A stretch of DNA of 64,000 bases from Lacisediminihabitans profunda (lineage in GTDB: Bacteria > Actinomycetota > Actinomycetes > Actinomycetales > Microbacteriaceae), in assembly GCF_008040105.1 (NCBI RefSeq), contig NZ_VRMG01000006.1, positions 118,229-182,228 on the forward strand, in the 5' to 3' direction. Position numbers and translations under genes: made by a program. The notes beneath the pieces were generated by a model, which made no database searches, had not been told where the DNA came from, and saw only the letters and a program-made list of their open reading frames with translations. Shown here in pieces: positions 1-9,427 of this stretch (within the stretch, counting starts at the first letter, position 1; every line of letters starts with the position of its first letter).

Positions 1-27
1 GTGCCGTCGCTCGGGCCAGGAAGTGCG

Positions 28-834
28 CTACGCGGTTACGGCGTATTCGCCGATCTTGGCGGTGCGGAGCACGCGGTCCAGCAGCAGGTCGAAGTTGTGC
101 GCCATCTCCTGGGCGCTCTCGCCCGGCCAGACGTGCAGCGGCTTCGCGGCGCCCTGCGCCTGCTGCAGCGAGGTGCGTTCCGGCAATTGCGGGCTGAGGA
201 CGAGGGGCCCGAACATGTCCCGCAGTTCCTTGATGCGGAACTGGTGCTCGAGCGACTGCACGCGGGCGCGGTTCACGATGATGCCGAGCGGCTGCAGGCG
301 GGGGGAGAGGCCGCGGCGGATCTCCTCGATCGCGCGCAGGGCACGGTCGGCGGCCGCCACGGAGAACAGGCCGGGCTCGGTCACGACGGTGACCCGGTCT
401 GACGCGGCCCAGGCGGTGCGGGTCAGGGCATTGAGCGACGGTGCGCAGTCGATCAGCACGAGGTCGTAGTCGCCCTCCACGGTCGAGAGCGCCTCCTCGA
501 GCTTCCAGATGTCGCGGATGCTGGGGTGCGGTCCGTCGAAGTTGATGGCGGCCGGGCTGCCGATCATCACATCGATCTTGCCGGCGCGACCCTTGGTCCA
601 GCCGCTCGGCGCGATCGCGGCGCGCACGATCTTCTCCTTCGGCGACGCGAGAACGTCTGCGACGTTCAGGTGGCCGGCGACATTGATGTCCATACCGGTC
701 GACACATCGGATTGGGGGTCGAGATCGACGACGAGGGTACGGAGACCTTTCGAAAACGCTGCGGAAGCGAGTCCGAGCGTCACCGTGGTCTTGCCGACCC
801 CGCCCTTGAGGGAGCTGACGCTGAGTACATGCAC
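28..834 (-). CDS. ParA family chromosome-partitioning-type ATPase
   Basis: A deviant Walker A motif (KGGVGKTT) lies about 8 residues from the proposed N-terminus, followed by LVVDLDPQSD and a Walker B-like LVLIDCAPS. This is the usual plan of ParA/Soj ATPases, which dimerise on ATP and bind DNA or the nucleoid to position cargo. Length (about 268 aa) is normal for the family. The frame is open to a GTG at 855, but the GTG at 834 gives the family-typical start (V/MHVLSVSSLKGG). Neither start has a convincing Shine-Dalgarno sequence. No parB gene adjoins it inside the window, so the cargo is unknown. It is transcribed divergently from pyruvate carboxylase. The family assignment is firm; the role is inferred. 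Confidence 0.9.
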   Translation of the reverse strand: MHVLSVSSLKGGVGKTTVTLGLASAAFSKGLRTLVVDLDPQSDVSTGMDINVAGHLNVADVLASPKEKIVRAAIAPSGWTKGRAGKIDVMIGSPAAINFDGPHPSIRDIWKLEEALSTVEGDYDLVLIDCAPSLNALTRTAWAASDRVTVVTEPGLFSVAAADRALRAIEEIRRGLSPRLQPLGIIVNRARVQSLEHQFRIKELRDMFGPLVLSPQLPERTSLQQAQGAAKPLHVWPGESAQEMAHNFDLLLDRVLRTAKIGEYAVTA

Positions 835-956
835 AAGTAGAGACGATACCTTCACTAGTCTTAAAGAACCTAAATGTTGGCGTGGCGGAGTGGCAGTGTA
901 CCGGCGGGTCGCGTGCGATCCTGAAATTCTGCTGACCCGTGTTCCGAAAGGACCAG

Positions 957-3900
957 ATGTTCAAGAAGATCCTCGTTGCCAACCGTGGCGAAATCGCAAT
1001 CAGGGCCTTCCGGGCCGCGTATGAACTGGGAGCGCAGACCGTAGCGGTTTTCCCATACGAGGATCGCAATTCGATGCACCGGCTGAAGGCGGACGAGGCG
1101 TACCAGATCGGCCAGCCGGGGCATCCGGTGCGCGCCTATCTCGACGTTTCGGAGATCATCCGGGTGGCGAAGGAGTGCGGGGCCGACGCCATCTACCCCG
1201 GCTACGGATTCCTGTCCGAGAATCCCGAGCTCGCCGAGGCCGCCGCGGCGGCCGGCATCACCTTCATCGGCCCAGGGCAGCACGTGCTCGAGATGGCCGG
1301 CAACAAGGTCACCGCCAAGGAGCACGCGATCTCCGCCGGGGTGCCGGTGCTCAAGTCCACGCCGGCCTCGAGCGACGTCGACGAGCTGTTGGCCGGCGCC
1401 GACGCGATCGGATTCCCGATCTTCGCTAAGGCCGTCGCGGGCGGTGGCGGCCGGGGGATGCGGCGGGTCGAGCGCAAGCAGGACCTGAAGGCCGCGCTCG
1501 TCGAGGCCATGCGCGAGGCGGACAGCGCCTTCGGCGATCCCACGATGTTCCTCGAGCAGGCCGTGGTGCGGCCGCGGCACATCGAGGTGCAGATCCTGGC
1601 CGACGCCACCGGGGAGACCGTGCACCTCTTCGAGCGGGACTGCTCGGTGCAGCGCCGACACCAGAAGGTGATCGAGATCGCACCGGCTCCCAACCTCGAC
1701 GAGGACGTGCGCCAGGCCATGTACCGCGACGCCATCGCGTTCGCCAGGTCGATCGGCTACGTCAACGCCGGCACCGTCGAGTTCCTGCTCGACACCGCGG
1801 GGGAGCGCAAGGGCCAGCACGTCTTCATCGAGATGAACCCCCGCATCCAGGTCGAGCACACCGTGACCGAGGAGGTCACCGACGTCGACCTCGTGCAGTC
1901 GCAGATGCGGATCGCCTTCGGCCAGACGCTCAAGGAGCTCGGTCTCGGCCAGGACAGCATCCGCCTGCGCGGCGCGGCGCTGCAGTGCCGCATCACCACG
2001 GAGGACCCGGCGGCCGGATTCCGCCCGGACACCGGCAAGATCACCACCTACCGTTCGCCGGGCGGGGGCGGCATCCGCCTCGACGGCGGCACCATCGACC
2101 CCGGCACCCAGATCAGCCCGCACTTCGACTCGATGCTCGTGAAGATGACCTGCCGCGGCCGCGACTTCCCGGCCGCGGTCGCCCGCGCCAAGCGGGGACT
2201 GGCCGAATTCCGCATCCGCGGGGTGTCCACCAACATCCCGTTCCTGCAGGCCGTGCTCGACGACCCGTCCTTCGTGGCGGGGGATCTCAGCACCGCCTTC
2301 ATCGAGGAGCGACCGGAGCTGTTCCTCACCCACCAGTCGAAGGACCGCGGAACGAAGATCCTCAACTGGCTCGCGGATGTCACGGTCAACCACCCGAACG
2401 GCGACGGCGCCGGCATCATCAGCCCAGCCGTCAAGCTGCCGTCGATCGACCTCTCGGCGACCGCCCCGGCCGGGTCGCGGCAGCGCCTGCTCGAGCTCGG
2501 TCCGGTCGGCTTCGCGTCAGCCCTGCGCGCCCAGACCGCGCTTGCCGTCACCGAGACGACCTTCCGCGACGCCCACCAGTCCCTGCTCGCCACCCGCGTG
2601 CGCACCAAGGACCTGCTGGCCGTCGCGCCGTACGTGGCGCGGATGACACCGGAGCTGCTCTCCGTCGAGGCCTGGGGCGGCGCGACCTACGATGTCGCGC
2701 TACGATTCCTGGGCGAGGACCCGTGGGACCGGCTCGCCTCGCTGCGTGAGGCCCTGCCCAATGTGGCGATCCAGATGCTCCTGCGAGGCCGCAACACCGT
2801 GGGCTACACCCCGTATCCCACGGAGGTGACCGACGCGTTCGTGCGCGAGGCGGCATCCACCGGGGTCGACATCTTCCGCATCTTCGACGCTCTCAACGAC
2901 GTGTCCCAGATGCGGCCAGCCATCGACTCCGTTCTCGCGACCGGCAGCGCCGTCGCCGAGGTGGCGCTCTGCTACACCGGCGACCTGCTCGACCCGGCCG
3001 AGACGCTCTATACCCTCGACTACTACCTGAGGCTCGCCGACCAGATGGTCGAGGCCGGGGCGCACATCCTCGCCATCAAGGACATGGCCGGCCTGCTGCG
3101 CGCCGGAGCGGCCGAGAAGCTCGTGGCGGCGTTGCGGGAGCGGTTCGACCTGCCCGTGCACGTGCACACCCACGACACCGCCGGCGGCCAGCTCGCGACG
3201 CTGCTCGCGGCGAGCCGGGCCGGGGCGGATGCCGTGGATGTCGCAAGCGCGCCCATGGCGGGAACCACCAGCCAGCCGTCGGCGTCGGCGCTCATCGCGG
3301 CCCTCGCCCACACCGACCGGGACACCGGGCTGTCGCTCAAGGCGGTCTCCGACCTCGAGCCGTACTGGGAGGCCGTGCGTCACGCGTACAAGCCGTTCGA
3401 ATCCGGCCTGCCTGGCCCGACCGGCCGCGTGTACCGGCACGAGATCCCCGGCGGCCAGCTCTCCAACCTGCGCCAGCAGGCCATGGCGCTCGGTCTCGCC
3501 GACCAGTTCGAGAAGATCGAGGACCTCTACGCCGCCGCGAACCAGATCCTCGGCCGGCCGCCCAAGGTCACGCCGTCCTCGAAGGTCGTCGGCGACCTCG
3601 CACTCTCCCTGGCCGCGGCGAACGCCGATCCGAAGGACTTCGAGGAGAATCCGGACAAGTACGACATCCCGGACTCGGTGATCGGCTTCATGGCCGGCGA
3701 GCTCGGCGACCTGCCCGGCGGCTGGCCCGAGCCGTTCCGCACCAAGGTGCTTGCTGGGCGCAAGGTGAAGATCGGCGTCGAGGAGATCTCGGACGCCGCC
3801 CGCGCCGGACTCGCCGGCGACGCCGCCTCACGGCGGGCGACCCTGAACCGCCTGCTCTTCCCCGGACCGACCAAGCAGTTCGAAGACGTGCGGGAGCTCT

Positions 3901-4361
3901 ACGGCGACCTGTCGGTGGTCGACACCGTCGACTACCTCTACGGTCTGCGCCAGGGCACCGAGCACGCGATCCACATCGATCGCGGCGTGAGCCTCTTCGT
4001 GGGACTCGAGGCGATCGGCGAGGCCGACGACAAGGGCATGCGCACCGTGATGACCATCCTCAACGGACAGCTGCGTCCCGTCTTCGTGCGGGACCGGGGA
4101 ATCACCGTCGAGAGCAAGGCGGCGGAGAAGGCGGATCCGGCCCGGCCGGGCCAGGTGGCCGCCCCGTTCTCGGGAGTCGTCACCCTGCAGGTGGCAGAGG
4201 GCGACGCGGTCGAGGCCGGGCAGGCCGTGGCCTCGATCGAGGCGATGAAAATGGAGGCCGCGATCACGACGCCGGTCGGCGGAATCGTGCGGCGCCTCGC
4301 CGTTCCGAAGACCCAGCAGGTGGATGCCGGCGACCTTCTGCTGGAGGTCACGACCAGCTGA
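957..4361 (+). CDS. pyc: Pyruvate carboxylase
   Basis: Biotin-dependent carboxylation of pyruvate to oxaloacetate, the anaplerotic entry to the TCA cycle, in the cytosol. The 1134-aa chain has all three parts of a single-chain enzyme. The first is an N-terminal biotin carboxylase/ATP-grasp (KILVANRGEIAIR at the start, FERDCSVQRRHQK in the middle). The second is a carboxyltransferase TIM barrel opening with ETTFRDAHQSLLATR, with the metal-binding HTHDTAG further on. The third is a C-terminal biotinyl domain with EAMKME, where Lys about 1098 would carry biotin. The frame is open from 939, but the ATG at 957 follows GAAAGGACC at good spacing and gives the conserved N-terminus. It is divergent from the ParA gene and 98 bp upstream of a second ParA/MinD-type gene. 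Confidence 0.98.
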   Translation: MFKKILVANRGEIAIRAFRAAYELGAQTVAVFPYEDRNSMHRLKADEAYQIGQPGHPVRAYLDVSEIIRVAKECGADAIYPGYGFLSENPELAEAAAAAGITFIGPGQHVLEMAGNKVTAKEHAISAGVPVLKSTPASSDVDELLAGADAIGFPIFAKAVAGGGGRGMRRVERKQDLKAALVEAMREADSAFGDPTMFLEQAVVRPRHIEVQILADATGETVHLFERDCSVQRRHQKVIEIAPAPNLDEDVRQAMYRDAIAFARSIGYVNAGTVEFLLDTAGERKGQHVFIEMNPRIQVEHTVTEEVTDVDLVQSQMRIAFGQTLKELGLGQDSIRLRGAALQCRITTEDPAAGFRPDTGKITTYRSPGGGGIRLDGGTIDPGTQISPHFDSMLVKMTCRGRDFPAAVARAKRGLAEFRIRGVSTNIPFLQAVLDDPSFVAGDLSTAFIEERPELFLTHQSKDRGTKILNWLADVTVNHPNGDGAGIISPAVKLPSIDLSATAPAGSRQRLLELGPVGFASALRAQTALAVTETTFRDAHQSLLATRVRTKDLLAVAPYVARMTPELLSVEAWGGATYDVALRFLGEDPWDRLASLREALPNVAIQMLLRGRNTVGYTPYPTEVTDAFVREAASTGVDIFRIFDALNDVSQMRPAIDSVLATGSAVAEVALCYTGDLLDPAETLYTLDYYLRLADQMVEAGAHILAIKDMAGLLRAGAAEKLVAALRERFDLPVHVHTHDTAGGQLATLLAASRAGADAVDVASAPMAGTTSQPSASALIAALAHTDRDTGLSLKAVSDLEPYWEAVRHAYKPFESGLPGPTGRVYRHEIPGGQLSNLRQQAMALGLADQFEKIEDLYAAANQILGRPPKVTPSSKVVGDLALSLAAANADPKDFEENPDKYDIPDSVIGFMAGELGDLPGGWPEPFRTKVLAGRKVKIGVEEISDAARAGLAGDAASRRATLNRLLFPGPTKQFEDVRELYGDLSVVDTVDYLYGLRQGTEHAIHIDRGVSLFVGLEAIGEADDKGMRTVMTILNGQLRPVFVRDRGITVESKAAEKADPARPGQVAAPFSGVVTLQVAEGDAVEAGQAVASIEAMKMEAAITTPVGGIVRRLAVPKTQQVDAGDLLLEVTTS

Positions 4362-4459
4362 CGCGGCCCCCGATCCACAGCCGGAACGGCCGCGCCCCCG
4401 GGTGGGGCTGGCGTGAGGGTAAAATAAGGGGTTCTCTAGTAGCGAAGGGTGGTGTTGTC

Positions 4460-5776
4460 ATGACAACTAAACGCAATGAGTCGGACGACCACGAGGCGAG
4501 CCTCGGCGCCGACAACGCTGCTTCCGTCGACCTCATCGACTCCCCATCCCGGGACATCGCATCGCGCCTGCCGGAGAGCCTCACCATCGAGGTGAGCCTT
4601 CCGACCACGGTTCACGCCGCACCGGAAGACGAACTCGCCGTCGCGATCGTGGAGGTTCCGGTGAACCCGGGGGCGATCGAGACCGCCGAGCCGTCGACGA
4701 TGTCGATCACCGTCGTGCCGCCAAAGGTGGTGGAGAAGCAACCGGAACCTCCGGTGATCCCCGAACTTCCCGCTGGCGACGATCGCGGATCGACGCGCCG
4801 CGGTCGCCTGCGCGGCGAGGTGTCCACCTCGCCCGAGGCGGCATCCATGCTCACCCCGGACCGCCTCATCGGCCGCAAGCGTCGGCTGCGCGGACGGCCG
4901 GAGGGCGGCTGGAACGCCTTCGTCTACGCCGTCACCCTCCATCTCGTGAACCTCGGTGATTCTCCCAAGGTGATCGCCCGCAAGGCCGTCGAGGCTCGCA
5001 TCGACAAGAGGTTCGAGGGCGGAGCCCGCTTCATCCCGGTGCTCACCCGCAAGGGCGGCGTCGGAAAGACCACCATCACGGCGCTCCTGGGAATGGCCCT
5101 GGCCGAGACCCGCGAGGACCGCATCATCGCGATCGACGCCAACCCCGACAGGGGCACTCTCTCCGAGCGGGTCAACAAGCAGACCAGGTCGACGGTGCGG
5201 GATGTCGTGACGATGGCTCCGACGATCACGAGCTTCAACGACTTCACCACCATGGTCTCCCGGGACGAGACCCGGCTCGACATCCTCGCCTCCGACACCG
5301 ATCCGCTGTTGTCCGAGGCCTTCGACGAGAACGACTACAACGTGGTGGCCGATCTCGCCGCCCGGTTCTACTCGATAGTTCTCACCGACTGCGGAACCGG
5401 CATCGTGCACTCGGTGATGCGTGCCACGCTGCAGCGCGCGGACTCGGTCGTGATCGTCTCCGGCGGGAGTGTGGACGAGGCGCGCCTCGCCTCCGAGACC
5501 CTCACCTGGCTCGAGGCCAACGGCTACGGCGATCTGGTGCGCAACGCGATCGTCGCACTCAACACCGCAACGCAGGGCACCAACCTCGTCAAACTCGAGG
5601 AGATCGAGGCGCACTTCAAGTCGCGCGTTCGCGAGATCGTGCGGATTCCGTACGACCCGCAACTCGCCGCCGGTTCGGTGATCAACTACAAGGACCTGAA
5701 GCCCCTCACCAAGGCCTCGGCGCTCGAACTTGCGGCGCTCGTGACCGACGGCCTGCCCGCGCGCCAGGGTGGCTGA
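4460..5776 (+). CDS. MinD/ParA-like ATPase with long N-terminal extension
   Basis: 438 aa. Residues 1 to about 140 are low-complexity and acidic/proline-rich (many Glu, Pro, Val). They are followed by a basic linker (RLIGRKRRLRGRPEGG) and a P-loop ATPase domain with KGGVGKTT at residues 198-205, IIAIDANPDRGTL and a Walker B-like VLTDCGTG. This plan (variable N-terminus plus MinD-like ATPase) resembles the actinobacterial ATPases found with ESX/type VII loci (EspI-like), but no secretion gene is nearby, so the function is open. It starts at an ATG after an AT-rich patch (GTAAAATAAGG) that may hold its promoter. It lies between pyc and def. Confidence 0.85.
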   Translation: MTTKRNESDDHEASLGADNAASVDLIDSPSRDIASRLPESLTIEVSLPTTVHAAPEDELAVAIVEVPVNPGAIETAEPSTMSITVVPPKVVEKQPEPPVIPELPAGDDRGSTRRGRLRGEVSTSPEAASMLTPDRLIGRKRRLRGRPEGGWNAFVYAVTLHLVNLGDSPKVIARKAVEARIDKRFEGGARFIPVLTRKGGVGKTTITALLGMALAETREDRIIAIDANPDRGTLSERVNKQTRSTVRDVVTMAPTITSFNDFTTMVSRDETRLDILASDTDPLLSEAFDENDYNVVADLAARFYSIVLTDCGTGIVHSVMRATLQRADSVVIVSGGSVDEARLASETLTWLEANGYGDLVRNAIVALNTATQGTNLVKLEEIEAHFKSRVREIVRIPYDPQLAAGSVINYKDLKPLTKASALELAALVTDGLPARQGG

Positions 5777-5920
5777 ATACTCCGGGTCGCGGCAGTTCGA
5801 CACCGCGGTCGTCGGCGAGGCAACTCGATCGACGACCCGCTGATGGTGCTCGCCGCCCCTGCCGAGGCCGCGCCCCACACGCCAGTCGCCCAGCACACAG
5901 AACGGAACACCACGGCATGA
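5769..5920 (+). other. Possible frameshifted or bicistronic mini-ORF upstream of def
   Basis: Two short frames fill the gap before def. The first starts with GTG at 5769, overlaps the stop of the ATPase gene and runs 24 codons (begins MAEYSGSRQF). The second starts with ATG at 5843 and runs 25 codons (begins MVLAAPAEAA). Its TGA (5918-5920) overlaps the def ATG as ATGA. In the second frame the reading also continues upstream as GNSIDDPL, so a single shift near 5810 would join the two into one protein of about 50 aa. I cannot tell a broken small gene from two leader peptides or chance. If translated, the second would couple translation to def. Confidence 0.3.
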
Positions 5921-6405
5921 CGGAACGACAGATCAGGATCTTCGGGGACCCGGTGTTGAAGACGGTGTCCGACCCGATCCGGCCGTCGGATGACGTGACC
6001 GGTCTGGTCGAGGACCTTCTCGATACCGTCAAGGTGCCGGGTCGGGCGGGCGTGGCCGCTCCGCAGATCGGCGTGAACCAGCGGGCGTTCAGCTACAACG
6101 TCGACGGCAAGATCGGGTACATCCTCAACCCGGTGCTCGTGGAGGTGTCCGGCGAACCGGAACTCGTCGACGAGGGCTGCCTATCGATTCCGGGGTTCTA
6201 CTTCGAGCGGCTGCGGTACCCGTTCGCACGCGTGACGGGCACGGACATCCACGGCACGCCGATCGAACTGAGCGGCACCGGGGTGATGGCGCAGGCGCTG
6301 CAGCACGAGACCGACCATCTCAATGGAAAGCTCTACATCGACGGCCTCGAGAAGGACGTCCGGCGCGAGGCGATGTCCCAGATCCGTCAGGCGCCCTGGT
6401 TCTAG
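5917..6405 (+). CDS. def: Peptide deformylase
   Basis: Removes the N-formyl group from nascent proteins; a metalloenzyme of the cytosol and ribosome exit site. All three family motifs are present: GRAGVAAPQIGV (motif 1), DEGCLSIPG (motif 2, with the metal-ligand Cys) and QHETDHLNG (motif 3, HExxH with both His ligands and Glu). Length 162 aa is in the short range typical of actinobacterial Def. The ATG start overlaps the stop of a mini-ORF. The 3' end overlaps the convergent acyl-CoA synthetase gene by 4 bp. Confidence 0.97.
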   Translation: MTERQIRIFGDPVLKTVSDPIRPSDDVTGLVEDLLDTVKVPGRAGVAAPQIGVNQRAFSYNVDGKIGYILNPVLVEVSGEPELVDEGCLSIPGFYFERLRYPFARVTGTDIHGTPIELSGTGVMAQALQHETDHLNGKLYIDGLEKDVRREAMSQIRQAPWF

Positions 6406-8222
6406 GTCGAGATGCCTTCCGTGGCGGGAGCACCCTGGTACATGCTCTCGATTACGTCGCGGAAGTCCTTGAGCACCTCGTTGCGCTTGACGCTGAGCTT
6501 GGGCGTGAGGTAGCCGGTCGCCTCGGTGAAGTCCTTCGGCAGGATCACGAATTTGCGGATCGATTCCGCGCGGGACACGGTGGCGTTCGCGGCATCGACC
6601 GCCCGCTGCACCTCGGCGATCACCTTGAGATTCTTGCGCGCCTCGTCGATCGACTGGGTCGCATCCTCGCCGATGTTGTTGAGCCACACCGGCAGCATCT
6701 CCTCGTCGAGGGTGACGAGGGCGGAGATGAACGGCTTCTGCTCGCCCACCACCACCACCTGGCTGATGATCGGGTTCGCCCGGATCGGATCCTCGAGCTG
6801 GGCGGGGGAGACGTTCTTGCCGCCGGCCGTGACGATGATCTCCTTCTTGCGACCCGTGATCGACAGGTAGCCGTCCTCGTCGAACTCGCCGATGTCCCCG
6901 GTCTTGAACCAGTCACCGTCGAACGCCTCGGCCGTGGCCGTGGGGTTCTTCCAGTAGCCGTCGAAGACGTTCACTCCCTTGGCCTGGATCTCGCCATCCG
7001 CCGCGATCCGCACCGAGACGCCGGGCAGCGGCGGGCCCACCTTGCCGATCTTGAACTTGGAGGGGAGATTCACGGAGATGGGCGCGGTCGTCTCGGTGAG
7101 CCCGTAGCCCTCGAGGATCGTGATGCCGAGGCTGCGGTAGAAGTGGCCGAGTCGAAGCCCGAGCGGGGCCGATCCGGAGACCGCGAACTTGACGTTGCCG
7201 CCCATGGCCGACCGGATCTTGGAGAGCACGAGCCTGTCGAGCACGGCGAACTGTACCTTGAGGCCGAAGGGCACCGACCCGGCGTCGAGCGCCTTCGAGT
7301 GCTCGATAGCGACGGCCGCGGCCCGGCGGAAGATCGCGCCCCTGCCGCCGGACTCCGCCTTCTGCTCCGACGAGTTGTAGACCTTCTCGAACACCCGCGG
7401 CACCGCGAGGAGAAAGGTGGGCTTGAAGGACTGCATCGCGGGCAGCAGCTGCTTCGTGTCCGCCTGGTGGCCGACCTTGACCCCGCCGTGCACGCAGAGC
7501 AGGGAGATGAAACGGGCGAAGATGTGCGCGGTGGTGATGAACAGGAGGGTGCTCGAGCTCGTGTTCACGACCTCGGGGATCGCCTTCGCCGAGTTGCGGC
7601 ACAACTCCACGAAGTTGGCGTGGGTGAGGATGCACCCCTTGGGCCTGCCGGTCGTGCCCGCCGTGTAGATCAGGGTGGCGAGATCCGCGCCGTTCGCGAT
7701 CGTGCGCCGACGCTCGATCTCCTCGTCGGTCACCGCGGTGCCGGCCGCGGCGAGCTTGTCGAGGTCGCCGAGGTTGATCTTCCACACCGTCTCGATCAGG
7801 GGGAGGTCGGCGTACACCTCGTCGAACCGTGCGAAGTGGTCGGGCGTCTCGGTGATCATGGCGATCGCGCCGGAGTCGGACAGGTTCCACTGCACCTGCG
7901 TGGGGGAGGAGGTCTCGTACACCGGCACGAGGACGGCGCCGGCGAACCAGGTGGCGAAGTCGATGAGCGTCCACTCGTAGCGGGTCTTGCACATCAGCCC
8001 GATCTTGTCGCCCGGCTGGATTCCGGAGGCGACGAGCCCCTTGGCGAGCGCCACGACCTGGCGAAGGAATTCGGCTGCCGTGACATCCGTCCACCCTCCG
8101 TCGGCCGTCGGAAGCGCGAAGAGCGCGAGGTCCGGGGTGGCGGTGACACGGTCGATCAGCAGGTCTGTCGCGTTCGCTTGCGGGTCGGCCTCGACTACGG
8201 CTGGCACGTCGTACTGTTCCAC
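6402..8222 (-). CDS. Long-chain fatty acid-CoA ligase (AMP-binding, FadD15-like)
   Basis: Activates fatty acids to acyl-CoA via an acyl-adenylate. The ANL-family P-loop YTAGTTGRPKG is at about residues 186-196. Further on are GYGLTETTAPI (A5-like), the hinge motif DGDWFKTGDIGEFDEDGYLSI split across the C-terminal subdomain, and GRKKEIIVTAGGKNVSP. The 606-aa length matches the long actinobacterial AMP-dependent synthetases (FadD15 group). The frame extends to an ATG at 8246, but the GTG at 8222 follows AAGGGAG at ideal spacing and is preferred. It converges on def. The chain-length preference cannot be read from the sequence. Confidence 0.93.
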   Translation of the reverse strand: MEQYDVPAVVEADPQANATDLLIDRVTATPDLALFALPTADGGWTDVTAAEFLRQVVALAKGLVASGIQPGDKIGLMCKTRYEWTLIDFATWFAGAVLVPVYETSSPTQVQWNLSDSGAIAMITETPDHFARFDEVYADLPLIETVWKINLGDLDKLAAAGTAVTDEEIERRRTIANGADLATLIYTAGTTGRPKGCILTHANFVELCRNSAKAIPEVVNTSSSTLLFITTAHIFARFISLLCVHGGVKVGHQADTKQLLPAMQSFKPTFLLAVPRVFEKVYNSSEQKAESGGRGAIFRRAAAVAIEHSKALDAGSVPFGLKVQFAVLDRLVLSKIRSAMGGNVKFAVSGSAPLGLRLGHFYRSLGITILEGYGLTETTAPISVNLPSKFKIGKVGPPLPGVSVRIAADGEIQAKGVNVFDGYWKNPTATAEAFDGDWFKTGDIGEFDEDGYLSITGRKKEIIVTAGGKNVSPAQLEDPIRANPIISQVVVVGEQKPFISALVTLDEEMLPVWLNNIGEDATQSIDEARKNLKVIAEVQRAVDAANATVSRAESIRKFVILPKDFTEATGYLTPKLSVKRNEVLKDFRDVIESMYQGAPATEGIST

Positions 8223-8404
8223 GGCAACTCCCTTGGCACCGGTCAATTCAATGATTCAAGCCTACCCGCCGTGCTCTGGCGAACCTGAGCGCGTGGCGGG
8301 GAGCCTTGCTCGTTGCCTAAACTCTAGGTGGTGCATCCGGGCGACATTTCGCCGCCTGTCAGGATGCCATTCCTTCCGTAACACCAAGAAAAGGTCCCGC
8401 GCTC

Positions 8405-9355
8405 GTGCACGCAATTGGAATTGACATCGGCGGAACCAAGATCGCCGGGGCCCTCGTGAGCGAGGAGGGCGAGATCATCGCCGAGGACCGCGTGGCAACG
8501 CAGGCCGGAGACTCGAACGCGATCGTCGACGCCGTCGTGGCGATGATCGAAAAGCTCCGGGAGGGGCACGAGGTGACCGCGGCCGGGGTCGCCGCCCCCG
8601 GCTTCATCGACGCCGCGCAGTCCATCGTCTACTACACGCCGAACATCAGCTGGCGACACGAGCCGCTTCGACAGCGACTGACCGAGCGTCTCGACCTCGA
8701 CATCACCATCGACAACGACGCGAACGCCGCCGGCTGGGCGGAGTTCCGTTTCGGCGCCGGCCGGCTCGTGAGTGACATGACGATGCTCACCATCGGCACC
8801 GGAGTGGGCGGCGCCATAGTCACCCAGGACCGCCTGTTCCGGGGCGGGTTCGGCGCGGGAGCCGAGCTCGGGCACATGCGCGTCGTTCCGGACGGCCTCC
8901 CCTGCGGGTGCGGGGCCCGCGGCTGCATCGAGCAGTACGGCTCCGGCCGCGCCCTGCTCCGCATGGCCAACGCCATCGCGGACGTCGGCGGGATCGGTCT
9001 CGGCCTCGCCACGGTTCGCGAGCAGAAGGGTGCGCTGACCGGACCGGACGTCGCGGCCCTCATCGTGGCCGGCGACGCGGGGGCGCTGCAGGCGCTTCGC
9101 GAACTCGGGCACTGGCTCGGCCAGGCCTGCGCGTCGCTGAGCGCGGTGCTCGATCCGCAGGTGTTCGTCTTCGGCGGCGGGGTGTCCGTCGCCGGCGACC
9201 TCCTGCTCGACCCGATCCGCGAGGCGTACCTCTCCCATCTGCCCGCCCGTGGCTTCCACCCGGAGCCCGCCTTCGTGATCGCCGAACTCGTGAACGACGC
9301 CGGCGTGGTCGGTGCGGCCGACCTGGCCCGGCTGCACGCGGCGAGTCGGGCCTGA
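8405..9355 (+). CDS. ROK family glucokinase
   Basis: Phosphorylates glucose (or a related sugar) using ATP or polyphosphate at the entry to glycolysis. The N-terminal phosphate-binding DIGGTK is at residues 7-12, DNDANAA at 103-109 contains the catalytic Asp, GAELGHM is at 152-158, and the ROK zinc motif CGCGARGC is at 167-174. There is no N-terminal helix-turn-helix, so it is an enzyme of the ROK family and not a ROK repressor. The GTG start follows AAAAGGTCC. Length 316 aa is standard. Substrate glucose is the likeliest for an actinobacterial chromosomal ROK kinase but is not proven here. Confidence 0.9.
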   Translation: MHAIGIDIGGTKIAGALVSEEGEIIAEDRVATQAGDSNAIVDAVVAMIEKLREGHEVTAAGVAAPGFIDAAQSIVYYTPNISWRHEPLRQRLTERLDLDITIDNDANAAGWAEFRFGAGRLVSDMTMLTIGTGVGGAIVTQDRLFRGGFGAGAELGHMRVVPDGLPCGCGARGCIEQYGSGRALLRMANAIADVGGIGLGLATVREQKGALTGPDVAALIVAGDAGALQALRELGHWLGQACASLSAVLDPQVFVFGGGVSVAGDLLLDPIREAYLSHLPARGFHPEPAFVIAELVNDAGVVGAADLARLHAASRA

Positions 9356-9427
9356 CCGCGGGCCCTCCGACACTCCGAGCCGCGCGGGCACCGCTAAACT
9401 GAGATTCGTCTCTCAAAGGTGGTGTCG

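Noticed and set aside
870..2393. 507-codon minus-strand frame opposite pyc
   Set aside because: Antisense to the biotin carboxylase domain; no ribosome site and no motif.
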